From NCBI GenBank assembly GCA_029783825.1, contig JAREIK010000343.1:4794294-4858293 (forward strand): 64,000 nucleotides of DNA, given 5' to 3'. Under the pieces are notes generated by a model, which searched no databases, was not told the origin of the DNA, and saw only the letters and a program-made list of their open reading frames with translations. The position numbers and the translations under genes were made by a program. Shown piece by piece: positions 29,033 to 37,640 of this stretch. This DNA comes from Sapria himalayana (taxonomy: Eukaryota > Streptophyta > Magnoliopsida > Malpighiales > Rafflesiaceae). Positions within the stretch are counted from its first letter, which is position 1. Each line of letters starts with the position of its first letter.

Positions 29033-32000
29033 TAATCTTTTTTTACATTTATATTACATATTACTAATTACATTTAATATTTATAATTTAAATTTTAACA
29101 CATTTTTTAAAAAAAAATCATATATAAATATATAGAGATATATAATCTATATCTAGATTCTAGACAGGTGAGTTGGGCTATCCAATCCACAACATAGCCC
29201 ACATGTGAGTTGGCCTAAGTGAGTTAGGCTGGATTGGACCTAGATTGAACAGCCAGGCTTGTTCAACGCCAGCCCTAGCCCCTAGAAAATAAAATAAGCT
29301 AGGACTAGGGCAGATAGGCTAGCACAACCATAGTTGTAGTAGTGCTAGCCGCTAGTGGCTAGTCTCTATTGCCTCGGCGAAGCATGACCAACAAACCTAC
29401 TAGAAGTGTCAAAAGGGTCAAGCTGCGCTGGCCCGGCCCGAGGCACGGCCCAATTCAGCTTTGCATGACCTAGCACGACATGGTCCAGATCCGTGCCTGT
29501 GCCCGTGCCCGAGCCCATTTTGGGCAGACTCACGGCATGGCTCATGTCGTGCCATGCCTAGGTCTACCAAGCCACATGCATGGCTAGGTACAACATGGTA
29601 CGAGGGTTCATGGACACACAAATTCAGCACAACCCAAACCGTGCCACAACCTCGCCCCACCCCGATGCCCCAACGCCCAACCCCGAGCCCAATGGATCCG
29701 AATTTATGTCAATCCCATAACCCGACCCGACTCGTCAATCTTTTTTCCCCAGCCCCAGCCCCCAACCAGATGGTTCCAGAAGCCGAAGCTTCTGGAACCT
29801 ATGACTGTTCGGGCCAGTTCAATGATCAAACCAACCCACGGTCCAAAAAATAAAAATAAAATTCAAATATCAGCTATTGGATTTCACCCCCAACGGCTAA
29901 GAAGCAAAATCCAACGGCCATAAGGATTCTACCCCAATTTTTTAAAAAAATCCAAAAAATAATTATTTTTTAAAAAAATTTTTTCAATATTTATAAACCC
30001 CCGCCTCCTCATTCAATTATTTATGTTTTAAACATTGCTCTCTCTCTCATATATTCTCTCTCTTCGTCTCTCTCGACTCTTGTTTTTTTTTCTCACTATC
30101 GACTTTTGACTTTCGGGACTCGGGTGTAGATTGTGGTGCATATGCGATTTGAACATCAAAAAAATAATTATTTTACGCAATATGATTTACGAATATTTTT
30201 TTTATTATTTAGTTGTAAATTTATTTCTAAATCTTTTTCTTCTTAATTTTAATTAATTTATTAATTTAAAAACATTATATAATACAATATAATTAGAAAA
30301 ATAAAAATGATGAATAGTAATTTTAAATACAAAAACAAAATTAATTATAATATAGATAACGAAAACCCTACGAAAAAATCCGAGGCTACAGAAACTTTAG
30401 TTTTCCTAATCACTTCGACCCAATTATCTAAAAAATAATTATTTTACGCATTATGATTTACGAATATTTTTTTATTATTTAGTTGTAAAATTTTATTTCT
30501 AAATCTTCTTCTTAATTTTAATTAAATTATTAATTTAAAAACATTATATAATACAATATAATTAAAAAAAATAAAAAATAAAAATGATGAATAGTAATTT
30601 TAATTACAAAAACAAAATTAATTATAATATAGATAACGAAAACCCTACGAAAAAATTTGAGACTACAAAAACTTTAGTTTTTCTGATCACCTCGACCCAA
30701 TTATCTAAAAAATAAAAAATTAAAATAACATTAATAGTTTGAACTCGTTTTAATATAATACAACAAAAAAATATTAGGAGTACTGAAAAAAAATTGGCAT
30801 AGTATAAATATTATTTAAAAAAAATTTAAACTGTAAGAATACGTGTAGGACTAGGCATCTTAAGAAGCATGCCAAACTATGTATCAAAAAATATTATGCA
30901 TTAAATCCTAGGCAAGCTAAACTCAATGATACATTCTTTGAGGCTGGATCTAGTTCAGCCTCAATGTTAACCCCCTTTATATACCACAATAAGTTAGTAA
31001 GAAAAGACATAGTCAAACTAATCAAAATATTGGATATTTTGATTAAATTTTTGGAGAATCCAAGGATAGTCAGTATTATGCAGACTTATTTTTAGCCTAC
31101 ATATCATAGGATTCCTAGATCCACATCTAGGAACAACATACTAGTTTACTATATAACTTTAAAAAATAATAATAATTAATGAACTTAAAAATTATAGTGG
31201 AGTAGTATCCGTGACATCCAATATCTAAATTAATCATGACGATGCATCTTATGCATATCTCATCACCCACTATGTATATTCTAAATGGATACTAAATAAA
31301 AAATATTAGGATTCTCAAGAATTCTTCATCCTCATGATGGCCCGGGTATTTATGAGTGCATGATAAAAATCTTTAAAATATATAAAAATCAAAATAAAAT
31401 ATTTAATATCACATTCGATAATGTATCTAATAATTAAATAGCAATTAATATGTTTGTTAGGAATATTAGAGATAGACCATTAGAAGAGATTTTTTATATT
31501 AGAAGCATGTGTCACATTATTAATCTCATAGTGGAAGCAAGGTTAAAAGTTATTTTCCCCACTTAAAAAAATATATATAACTCACTAAAATTTCTTTACA
31601 TGTCTCACAGACAACATGAGTTCGATAATCGATGTTTATCTATGAGTCTAAAAAAATTTAAATCAAGTGTGAGATACCATTGAAATACCTTATATTGGAG
31701 TCATATGTTGGATACAAATACATAATATCCGACTAAGTCAATAGTAAGAATAATGAACTTATTATTTATGATACTGACTAGGTTATAAAAATTTTATTTA
31801 TGAAATTCCTAAAGATTTTTTATAATATGATGAACATGTATTTATCAGTTTATACTCTCATAATTTGTATTATACTCAGGTGTATATGCAATATTAGTAA
31901 CATATTTAGAAAATTTAGAGAAAACTCAATACTTAATGATATGGTTATATAGATGAAAATTAAATACTTAAAGTATTGGTCTACCATTCTATCTCTTTAT

Positions 32001-35000
32001 TATATGGCTACTTTCATGGACCCCAGAGTTAAGGTTGAAGAGGGTAGAGAATATTTTGATATACATATTATCGTACATGAACCAGAAAGACCAACCTGAA
32101 AAATTTATTCACGAGAAATTGATTAAGCTCTTTACATGCTATAATATACTAGGTATGGTGATAATAGTAATGAGACTCCAAATAGGAACATAAATACCAT
32201 ATACATAGTCGGAGATGATGACTTTTTTATTTAGGTAGCGAGTGAAAAATGACAAGGTGGATCATTGAATAGGAGCAAACTATCTCGATACTTAGATATC
32301 GATTACTACTTAATCCTATCATATTTCATAAATAAAAATCTTGATATTTTATAGTGATGAAAATCATATGAGTCCACTTATCTCGTACTATCTAAGATGA
32401 CACTAGATCTATTAACTTCTTCGATGTCGTGCATAGCATTAAAATATATTTTTACTATTATAGTAAATATGATTTCAGATAAGAGATATAAATTATGATT
32501 AGATTTCATTGAGGCATTAGTATGCATGAAGAATTTAGAGAATTCAAGTTTTAGCATCCAGGATCGTGTTGTGACTACAACAAAAACGAAAGAGTTAGTT
32601 GCTGATGATCCGTGAAATATTGATAACGATTAACAACTAATGATAATTAAGATACTAATACTTATATCATTTTTGATTATATTCTATAATACAGATGATA
32701 TTTTTCATTTCCATTTTTCTTTTTTAGATTAACATTATCTCTGTTTATTTTTTTTTTGTCATTTTACTTTGAGGCTTGATTTTTTGAATCTTCATTTATA
32801 TTTTTTGTGATTTGTATTAGTTTTTATAAATGTTTTAGTTTTATTAATTTAGATATTGTTAATTTTTAAATTTTAGTTATTTATTATACTATACTTTATG
32901 TTTTATTTAATTTAATAAATTAAAAATAAAAAATTATTTATTAATTTTAATTTAACATTTAACTATAAACTATTAAGTATTAAATAATTAAAATTTAAAT
33001 TTTTTAATAATTTTAATATTCTAGGTTAAAAATTTTCTAAACGGCCCGAACTAGATCCGAACCCAACCAGAACCACCAAACCCCGCCCTAAACCCAGCCC
33101 AAACAGGCCAAAATTAGCTTGTCCAGGCATGTCCCAACCCGGCTTCATCACAGCTAGGCCGACGGGTCGTGCTGGGCATGATGTGATGAAGTCATGTCAG
33201 GTTAGGCACGACACGATGACTATACCATGTCGTGTCGGGCCCGACATAGCCCATTTGACACCTCTTCTACCTGCGAGCTACAGCAAACCCAAGCTAGCCT
33301 GGGTTAGCTGCACATCAAGACAAGCACGTCAAACCCAACCTGACACACCCCATTACTCCCCAATACTACCCACTTGACACATCTATCACAAAATATTTGA
33401 AAGCACATACTTTATTTAGAATTACTCTCCATAATATAATAAGATAGCATTCAAAGAGAATAAATCATTTTTTTGATTAATCTAATACCCATAAAAACAT
33501 GTGTTTCTCTCCAAAGATAGGTAGAGTAGTAATAAATATTGATGTAGTCTTTTTTAAGCATGATTCTTTATTTAATAAATATTAACATTTTAATAATTTT
33601 AAATTTTCATATGAGTCTTTTATTCTTGCTTTCTATTCTAGATTCTCAATTAAGCTTTGTTCCTAGTCCAGATGAGATAATAGCTCTAGAATCTACCTCC
33701 ACCCCAAATCAAAATGAATTGAGAGTCTAAAAACTTGATGTTTATTCCAAAAGAAAAGAACATGATCAATCTATTCGGAACCAAAAAATCTTCACAAAAG
33801 TCAAAAGATCCTATACACAATTATTTAAATCTTTACCTTTAAGTGGATCTCCAAAAAAAAACAAATTAGTTATACTTAGTACCTTTTTCATTACTTTTAT
33901 TGTACTCATAATTTTATTTATATTGTATCTTTTATTATTTTTCTTGATAATACTAAGATATTTAAATCTATGTCCAAGATATTATTTCATCCATAATAGT
34001 ATCAGGTCATGATGAAAAAATAAATATAAGTCACTCTAACATAACTTAGAAACTAATACCTCAACTTTCAAAAATTTATATTGTTGAATGCAAGTGAATA
34101 TTCGTGGTGAAGATTAATCATTGTAATAAGATAGAATATTTGAAAGTGAGACTTGTTGCAAGAAGATTCAATCAAAATTTTGAAGTTTACTATTAGGATA
34201 CACACTTATCTCTATTAGCCAATAAAGCTTCAGTTTAGATACTCAAATCTTGTGTGGCTTCTCATTGATGACTAATAAATCATCTACCATTAAACATATT
34301 TTTCTTTGTGATGATATTGAAATAAATATGTATATGATGTAAATACCTATTTTTTGAGCACAAACAATTTTTAAATCTTGCTTTGAGGTTGTGGAAGGCT
34401 TATGTAGCCAATCTAGTTAGCTATTTCATAAAATTTTTCATAACATTTTCTCTTTAATATTACTCTTCATATACTTAGATATATTTAAAAAAACTCTAAT
34501 ATTTGATATCTCACTAAATGATTATCAGTATTTTTATCTAGCTGGATATTTAATTTACAATTATTCATCAGCTTATAAATAATTTTATTTACTAGAAAAA
34601 TAAGAGATATATTTTAATTTTTAGATTTAGTACAAATATAAAGTATATGATAATGATCACGACAATTTATGAGATTTTTTAAAAAGGGCATCTACTTAAG
34701 GAGGTCATATTTCCAATCTCTCCTCTTACTCATTCTACTATGATCATTAGGCATGGAGGCATATATCTTTGAATTTACTATTTCATGAGTGGATAAAATA
34801 TATTAAGATAAATTATTTCTTTTTCATTAAGAAAATTAATATTAATATTATTATCATAACTTATTCTTATTATAGATAGAGGTGACAAATGAGTCAAACA
34901 ATTCATACATGACTCATGGCACATTTCATAAAAATCTGCCCAAGCACAACTCAGCATGCTGAAACTATGCCTGGAATAGGCTCGGGCCAGCACACAACAT

Positions 35001-37640
35001 AGCTTGTGCCATGCTGCAACAGGGTGTCTGGCCTCTGGGCTGCATCCCACAAAACATGTGGGGCTACCTTTTTTAGTGGCGTGACAGCATAGAAAGGCCT
35101 AGCATGTTGGTTTGCGTGGGCTGCAAAAACCCAAGCTATGCCGACACCTCTAATTGCAAATTAGCCAGCCGATATATTTAAGCAGAAATCCAAAAAAATT
35201 ATTTATTTTTATTTCCCCCTAACTTAGTATTCTAGATATTTATCTATCAATTTAAGAATATATTGTAATATTTTATTTTTTTTACTTTATATTTATTATG
35301 GGAACATTCAATCTATGGCTACCACAATAATTTCTATCTATTATAGGTAGAACACAATTTTATAGGAATTAAAGTTTATCTTACGTGAGTTGTGTTCATT
35401 GAGCATGTCTATGTTAGTGCAAGTTTATTTGATAAGTATGTATTAATGACTTACAATCATGTAAGTATATGTGTGTATGCAGATACACATACTCTAAAAA
35501 ATATTAGTTCACACACTTCCTCATAGATTCACACACGTGTTAGTTTGCCCATATTTTAGATGAATGATTATTTAATGAAAGTAAAATACTATGTCTTAAT
35601 GATTGCTAAGTAAATTAAATGCGAGATGACAAACCAAATATACTCCATTGACTTGGCGCAGTTTAGAAATTAACAAGGTTTAAACAATATAACTAAAAAA
35701 TGTCCCACTTTCTTACATTTTAGGATCCCTGGCAACCATTTTCTTTATGGTTCCATCTTTGTGGCACAAATCCACAGCAGCTCGGACATCAATGTACATC
35801 TGAGCATAACTGATAGAATACATGTCAGATTCAAAAGAAATGACAAACAAACTCAAAAAATTGCAAGATATATTATCCAATAAATCTAAGTGTGAAATAT
35901 TTCCCAAAGTAAACAAATAATAACAGAAGACACCAACAACCAACTTAAATAAACAAACACCCAACAACCCAACTATTCTTCACTGCTATAGCTACATCTC
36001 AATATCTTTTCTTTTTCAAATAGAAGATGAATTGATCATGTCTAACAGCTGCATTATTGATAATAATTTAGACTGTGGGGATGTAAATGCAAAATTGAAA
36101 CATATTGTCTAGTTATTAATTTGAATCATATGAGAGATGGCGGAGAAATGCAATTAATCTACCTTATACCATAAATATTCTATGTATAATTACTCAAACA
36201 CTAATATACCAAATCTCATAAGAATTCTGAAGTTAAAAATATTTATATCATAATAATACTGAGATGATTTATCAGCTAAAAAAATTATTATATTGAATAA
36301 CATGTTTTGATGTGATGAACATGTATTCATCTAAGAATGCCAAATTTCAAATTCAATACTTATCAAACAGTTTTTTCGATTCTTAGAGGTATTATTGTCA
36401 AGATAATTTCTCCTAGATCCTATGCTAAGTTGAAATTTTGTGCATTGGATATGACTTTTCTCCTCCATGCCATGAGCATTATAAAATTTATGTCATCAAC
36501 ATTCGGGACTCAAATATAATATAAGATATATATATATAACTAACATAAGATAAAATATTGGCAACGTTCCAATTATATTCTATCAGATCATCATTTGAGT
36601 GATAACTGTAAATTATGTGCAAAAACGTGTTTGTGGTTTTAGAAATAGCCAACCCACACGAAGACAAGAGTTCCAAACAGTGAATGCAGAATACGCTTGA
36701 GGAAAAACGATTGACATGAATGAGACGCGGCGACCATTATCAAGTTGAAGTAGAACTAAAATAAATAGAGGTAAAATGTAAAATGATGTCAATTATGTGT
36801 TCAGAAACAGATAGAAGTACATGATTATTCCCTTACTCGGCTCCCTCCGAGAATTTTTCAGGACTGGAGTCCATAAACTCAACAAGTTGCGCAAATAAGT
36901 AGGCACCGGCTAAAGAAAACAGGGTATCGATAAGTGCAAAATCTGGTTCGTCGAACGCTTCTCGTATTAGAGTAGTCCCGTACGAGGCCACCTTCTCTTC
37001 CTTCGATATCTCTCTGAATCCATGGTAAGCAATTTTTACGTATTTGTGACGATCCATCTGTCCCGCACGCAATGATCAAGATGAACTGAACTTATAACAC
37101 GGAAAAGTAACAACAGTATATAAGAAATAAACTTGCCAACCTTCAAAATGTTTCCCCTCCTTTTGTCGAGAACCAATCCTCTAATCATGTATGTCCAATC
37201 AAAAGACCACGTCAGTAACTGACACAAAGCACTATTCTTAGCCATCACGCTTCAAAAATGAATAAAATAAGAGAAGAACTGACCTCCCGTGGATATCCAA
37301 GATCGCACACCAGTTTTGCGATTGTTCCTTTATATGAAAGCGCCTCGAACGTTTCGAGTTTGTATTGTGCCAAAGTGTAGTCCATATCGAATCCTATAGC
37401 TATTATGTTCTTCATGTTTAACGATCTGTTGCAGAATATCTGTTTTCCAATTTCGATTTTTGTCCCTCTTTCAAGAGATGGTGCCCAAACGGATGGTTCC
37501 TGAATGCTGTTCTCGACTTCCATGCAGAGACTCACTGTTTTGCTTCTATCTGTTGTGTTGGCGTAAAACCGAGGATGATCTGCCCTGTTGCAGAGTGCAC
37601 GTACAAGCAGCAGTGGTTTTCGTCCACAGTATAGTTTCAT
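6156..37640 (-). CDS. HAD-superfamily (subfamily IG) 5'-nucleotidase, six exons, 3' part outside window
   Basis: Joined exons on the minus strand: 37640-37284, 37218-37141, 37057-36837, 35809-35717, 19074-18991, 6272-6156. Their combined length is 950 nt (316 codons plus 2 nt). Every junction is GT..AG and the phase is preserved, with no internal stop. The product matches the plant 5'-nucleotidase family (Pfam 5_nucleotid type, Arabidopsis At2g23890-like). HAD motif I, FDMDYT, lies at residues 84-89 with Asp85 (nucleophile) and Asp87. Conserved family blocks follow: TWSFDW..MIRGLVLDK, DRHKYVKIAYHGFRE, DVRAAVDLCHKDGT, then HAD motif II FLVTNS near residue 276 and LWDYTNIVMSFL. The acid-pair motif (GDHIYGD in the family) and the C-terminal helical region are missing, so they must lie left of position 1. 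The N-terminus is basic and Leu/Arg-rich, compatible with an organelle-targeting peptide (inference). Expected activity is phosphate release from nucleoside monophosphates, but the substrate is not provable here. Introns 4 and 5 are 16.6 and 12.7 kb. The frame and splice sites are intact, which argues for a functional gene. Confidence 0.9.
6273..7120. other. Intron 5 sequence with a GC-rich patch
   Basis: Mostly AT-rich. At 6738-6850 there is a GC-rich patch with GCC/GGTGGC triplets (CAGCAGCAGCC, GGTGGTGGC, GCAGCCACCATGGC). Its origin was not identified. Confidence 0.4.
7121..7694. mobile_element. Non-autonomous hAT element with perfect 8-bp target duplication
   Basis: The ends are TAGAGATGTCAACCGGGTC and GGCCCGTTTGACACCTCTA. 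They are flanked on both sides by GGTAAAAA (7113-7120 and 7695-7702), an exact 8-bp duplication typical of hAT. GC-rich arms flank a core (7330-7510) built of about four 41-bp, internally palindromic units, each containing AATTAGGGTTTCGGGCG and CCCTAATT. No transposase. Open frames in it are incidental. Confidence 0.92.
7330..7510. repeat. 41-bp palindromic repeat with telomere-like TTAGGGTTT
   Basis: ATTAGGG recurs at 7334, 7375, 7415 and 7456, giving spacings of 41, 40 and 41 bp. Each unit runs ATTAGGGTTTCGGGCGCGCC...CCCTAATTTTTT and can fold on itself. It forms the centre of the 7121-7694 hAT element. Confidence 0.85.
7695..8100. other. Intron 5 spacer
   Basis: AT-rich sequence. A weak GC-rich hAT-like patch at 7960-8045 (GGCTAGCCCGGGTGATAAATG) is possibly the decayed left end of the next relic. 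Confidence 0.35.
8100..9400 (+). pseudogene. hAT transposase relic, strongly decayed
   Basis: The layout parallels better hAT relics at 26 and 30 kb: an AT-rich 5' leader with short ATAAATA spacing (8190-8300), then degraded coding sequence. Around 8950-9060 the plus-strand reading LLLKFTYPILVHNMHEYIHP aligns with the SLPFKFIKY...EFFQHAYFRI segment of the 27.2-kb relic. There are many stops and frameshifts, so it is non-functional. Confidence 0.45.
9484..9513. repeat. (TA)n microsatellite
   Basis: A TA run of about 30 bp, followed by a short GC-rich patch (9540-9660) that uses hAT-like words (CAAGCTAGCTTGGGTTC). Confidence 0.9.
9705..9730. repeat. (GT)n microsatellite
   Basis: A perfect GT run in intron 5. 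Confidence 0.9.
9731..10312. other. AT-rich intronic DNA, nothing recognised
   Basis: A very AT-rich stretch with many TTATTATTAT-like words. No coding or terminal-repeat signal. Confidence 0.5.
10313..10905. repeat. Tandem duplication of about 293 bp
   Basis: Two adjacent diverged copies share ACTTAGGTGCSTTA, GATATGTCTTCCACAAATG (10429 and 10722), GTAAGCAAATAAATTT and ATATCATACTAA in the same order, offset by 293 bp. Each copy starts with a GC-richer AGGTGC...CACCTAG patch and ends AT-rich. Confidence 0.85.
11398..11441. repeat. (GT)n microsatellite, imperfect
   Basis: Imperfect GT/GCGT run. The Cys/Val-rich open frames around it are low-complexity translations. Confidence 0.85.
11450..11620. 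mobile_element. hAT-like GC-rich fragment
   Basis: Contains GGCCGACTGGGCATGACAC, GGCCCAACCCAACCCTGCC and GGCATGACCCG, typical of the hAT subterminal regions in this window. No complete terminus. Confidence 0.4.
11630..12060 (+). mobile_element. Copia-related dispersed repeat (third copy)
   Basis: It shares an ordered set of motifs with 14280-14640 and 23320-23540: GAATTRTTGARAGTTATT, then a stretch of GAGAGA, AATAATTATTTGTTATT-like sequence and TCCTT..TTCCCTAAATATTATAATAG. In the other two copies this follows a gag-like segment, so it is probably the post-gag part of the same copia family. Confidence 0.45.
12061..12560. mobile_element. Decayed GC-richer hAT-like sequence
   Basis: CAGGCATGGCATTACC, GGTTGGGTCGAGATAGGC and similar words recall the GGGCCGAGxxGGCACGGC regions of younger hAT elements after C-to-T decay. 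The boundaries are not clear. Confidence 0.35.
13004..13400. repeat. (TG)n run and degenerate GTGTAATAGT minisatellite
   Basis: A TG/CG run at 13004-13033 is followed (13200-13400) by irregular repeats of GTGTGCAATAGTG and related words. The 102-codon minus-strand frame across it is a repeat artefact. Confidence 0.65.
15053..15840. mobile_element. GC-rich non-autonomous element of the GCACGGATACGG family
   Basis: It begins CTAAGAAGCACGGATACGG and ends CCGTGTCCGTGCTTCCTTG. The flanks CTAGTAGA (15045-15052 and 15841-15848) are an exact 8-bp duplication, as in hAT-type insertion. Interior: AT-rich left arm, a C-rich minisatellite of roughly 30-bp units (CCCCTCAAATCGCGCCCGCC) at 15360-15590, then two TACGCCACGTGGCATATCGG blocks (15691-15710 and 15729-15748). 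The open frames in it (154 and 132 codons) are not genes. Confidence 0.85.
15691..15748. promoter_or_regulatory. Paired G-box palindromes (CCACGTGG) in a transposon
   Basis: Two copies of CGCCACGTGGCATATCGG, 38 bp apart. CACGTG is the G-box/ABRE core bound by plant bZIP and bHLH factors. A regulatory role at this intronic position is only an inference. Confidence 0.4.
18991..19074 (-). CDS. 5'-nucleotidase exon 5
   Basis: An 84-nt exon isolated between two giant introns. It encodes FINNDGSTVPLLKMFRDSGR followed by LTFLVTN, which aligns with the family segment ending in HAD motif II. The acceptor CAG (19077-19075) completes codon AT|G and the donor is GTGTTG (18990-18985), leaving AG of a Ser codon. 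There are no stops. Phase agrees with exons 4 and 6, which makes chance similarity very unlikely. Confidence 0.88.
19200..19470 (-). other. GC-richer patch with low-complexity reading frames
   Basis: Minus-strand open frames of 70 and 78 codons overlap here (Gln/Gly/Trp-rich, QQQQKFQANSCCNQNSGGN). The style recalls the Asn/Gly-rich end of copia gag proteins, but no CCHC finger is seen. It lies 130 bp from exon 5 in intron 4, and an antisense copia begins nearby. Low-confidence copia gag fragment. Confidence 0.3.
19495..19514. repeat. (GT)n microsatellite
   Basis: A perfect GT run in intron 4. Confidence 0.9.
20000..22050 (-). mobile_element. Ty1/copia relic, antisense (RT region)
   Basis: On the minus strand, around 21060-20900, a broken frame reads HSQFHVKDLERLVYFLGMEV, the copia reverse-transcriptase motif normally FEMKDLGxLxYFLGxEV. 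It continues towards lower coordinates with YVFDII and MSIELDADNL (normally RKYxxDIL and TPMExNxKL). Stops and frameshifts throughout. The RT orientation is opposite to the 13.8-18.4 kb copia. The ends could not be defined. Confidence 0.65.
22271..22718. mobile_element. hAT non-autonomous element, older
   Basis: The right end GCCTGTTTGACACCTCTA (to 22718) is canonical. The left end TAGTGTTAGGCAAAC is degraded and the 8-bp flanks do not match clearly. The interior retains GGCATGACCCGACCCAACCC-type hAT sequence with many C-to-T changes. Confidence 0.6.
22740..23800 (+). mobile_element. Ty1/copia relic, gag region
   Basis: The plus-strand reading at 23080-23270 (SLPKSLIGFHSQVLSDFTSL..., later HEIPVEVEVEIN) resembles the copia gag (UBN2-type) stretch LxSLPxSxxxFxxxL and matches the layout of the equivalent region at 14040-14240. 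A post-gag segment at 23320-23540 is shared with 11.65 and 14.28 kb. Confidence 0.5.
24040..24270. mobile_element. Decayed hAT-like GC-richer fragment
   Basis: Words such as CCAACCCCACCATGG, GGCATGGCATGTGCC and TGACACATCTCAG are reminiscent of hAT ends. No clear termini. The open frames over it (76 and 137 codons) are incidental. Confidence 0.35.
24300..25790. other. AT-rich intron 4 DNA with a (CA)n run
   Basis: AT-rich, with a CACACA run at 25029-25051. Short diverged repeats of GAAAGTATCATCTATG / AAAGCATCATTTATG occur at 25126-25210. No coding family recognised. Confidence 0.45.
25795..28000 (+). mobile_element. hAT element relic with transposase remnants and internal duplication
   Basis: A degraded left terminus TAGAAGAGGTGACAAATGAG (about 25792) is followed by a GC-richer arm and a leader. 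Next come a BED-finger-like remnant (NYEMNTLKDKIMY, around 26790), a duplicated segment (26940-27550), and a DDE-domain start (DNRLACITAHFI-like) near 27570-27620. The longest frame, 27237-27509, reads MTKFITNISLPFKFIKYLLL, parallel to the MTKLIMIDLSIKFVE frame of the 48.2-kb relic. Inactive. Confidence 0.65.
26940..27555 (+). repeat. 314-bp tandem duplication inside the hAT relic
   Basis: AAACTCAAATAAACAATRAAATCATTGAATTTGGAACAACTTC-type sequence occurs at 26944 and again at 27258. The next 250 bp, including CATGCCTATTTTAGGATCC and AATAATCTCGAWGA, repeat in order with only scattered substitutions. Confidence 0.88.
28000..29160. other. AT-rich intron 4 DNA with a (TA)n run
   Basis: AT-rich filler with a TA run at 29001-29028. 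The small open frame at 28540-28749 (-) is Ile/Asn-rich and not recognisable. Confidence 0.5.
30170..30720. repeat. Tandem duplication in hAT leader, period about 260-270 bp
   Basis: TTATTTTACGCAATATGATTTACGAATATTTT (given in part) occurs near 30168 and again near 30438. Both copies are followed by TTATTTAGTTGTAAA, then AACATTATATAATACAATAT, GATGAATAGTAATTTTAA and AACGAAAACCCTACGAAAAA in the same order. Two copies of the leader, the second slightly longer. Confidence 0.85.
30820..32660 (+). pseudogene. hAT transposase pseudogene (BED finger, DDE, dimerisation domain)
   Basis: Pieces in order, in shifting frames. A BED zinc-finger remnant (NCKNTCRTRHLKKHAKLC) is at 30830-30885. A linker IVSIMQTYF..PTYHRIPRST follows near 31070. 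The DDE start (VTSN-I-stop-..SYAYLITHYVYSKW) is near 31210-31290. KYWSTILSLYYMATFMDPRV is near 31970-32040. The C-terminal hATC dimerisation region (NLDIL, later KSYESTYLVLSKMTLDLL and FIEALVCMKNLE) spans 32330-32540. Frameshifts and stops mean it cannot encode transposase. Confidence 0.8.
33275..33395. mobile_element. Second hAT-like fragment abutting the 3.87-kb relic
   Basis: GC-rich sequence with CAAGCTAGCCTGGGTTAGC and ending CCCACTTGACACATCTA, another degraded hAT right terminus. It is probably a nested or neighbouring insertion. Confidence 0.45.
33420..35320 (+). mobile_element. Ty1/copia relic (linker, RT, RNase H, 3' end), split by hAT
   Basis: The RT start is readable on the plus strand at 34090-34260: FVVKINHCNKIEYLKVRLVA, then RRFNQNFEVYY, matching copia WxFKVKxxxxGxxxxYKARLVA. 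The RNase H/tail layout (34400-35270) parallels 17.64-18.3 kb. An LTR-like start GGGAACATTCAATCTATGGC is at about 35300. The element is interrupted by the hAT fragment at 34877-35152. Confidence 0.68.
34877..35152. mobile_element. Short hAT element inside copia
   Basis: The ends are TAGAGGTGACAAATGAGTC and GCCGACACCTCTA. By comparison with the uninterrupted copia copy near 18190 the insertion lies in an ATTATAGCAAAT-like site; flanks ATTATAGA and ATTGCAAA are a decayed 8-bp duplication. The 90-codon minus frame over it is incidental. Confidence 0.7.
35320..35710. other. Intron 4 sequence next to exon 4
   Basis: AT-rich, with a TATGTGTGTATG...ACACATAC short inverted stretch near 35465-35490. 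Nothing else recognised. Confidence 0.4.
35717..35809 (-). CDS. 5'-nucleotidase exon 4
   Basis: Residues 219-249 plus two bases of codon 250: YAQMYIDVRAAVDLCHKDGT, then IKKMVARDPK. The acceptor is CAG at 35812-35810. The donor is GTAAGA at 35716-35711, splitting codon AT|G. The first T completes the Asp codon left open by exon 3. Downstream lies the 16,642-bp intron 4 (19075-35716). Confidence 0.9.
35810..36836. other. Intron 3 of the nucleotidase gene
   Basis: 1,027 bp between phase-2 exons. No transposon signature was recognised. The open frames at 36337-36676 are unconvincing. Confidence 0.7.
36837..37057 (-). CDS. 5'-nucleotidase exon 3
   Basis: Residues 146-218 plus two bases of codon 219. 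It starts MDRHKYVKIAYHGFREISKE, continues through the strongly family-conserved ALIDTLFSLAGAYLFAQLVE, and ends SSPEKFSEG-A. The acceptor is CAG immediately 5' of ATGGATCGT. The donor is GTAAGG at 36836-36831, which interrupts the codon GA|T. Reading past the donor meets a stop at once, which supports the splice call. Confidence 0.9.
37141..37218 (-). CDS. 5'-nucleotidase exon 2
   Basis: Residues 120-145 (LLTWSFDWTYMIRGLVLDKR, then RGNILK), phase 0 at both ends. The acceptor is CAG at 37221-37219 and the donor is GTTGGC at 37140-37135. Intron 1 is only 65 bp and intron 2 only 83 bp, in sharp contrast to the giant downstream introns. The block matches the conserved segment after motif I in the plant family. 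Confidence 0.9.
37284..37640 (-). CDS. 5'-nucleotidase exon 1
   Basis: Residues 1-119, starting at the ATG at 37640-37638 (MKLYCGRKPLLLVRALC). It contains HAD motif I, FDMDYTLAQY, followed by the family-typical ETFEALSYKGT and LVCDLGYPRE. It ends in phase 0 at GAG, before the donor GTCAGT (37283-37278). The first 30 residues carry Arg/Lys and no acidic residue until residue 21, so they could be a transit peptide; the localisation is inference. The start is chosen because it is the first Met of the frame and gives an N-terminus like that of known plant homologues. Confidence 0.9.

Larger units (their letters stand above)
29401..33266 (+). mobile_element. Near-complete hAT (Ac-like) element relic, 3.87 kb
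   Basis: The left end is TAGAAGTGTCAAAAGGGTC and the right end GCCCATTTGACACCTCTT. The flanks AAACCTAC and CTACCTGC match at 5 of 8, a decayed 8-bp duplication. GC-rich arms occupy 29.4-29.85 and 33.0-33.27 kb. The 5' leader (29860-30110) contains the CAACGG repeat and TATTTATAAACCCC typical of plant hAT leaders. A broken transposase runs from 30.8 to 32.66 kb. Length and order match the 38303-42170 relic almost exactly. Confidence 0.82.
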
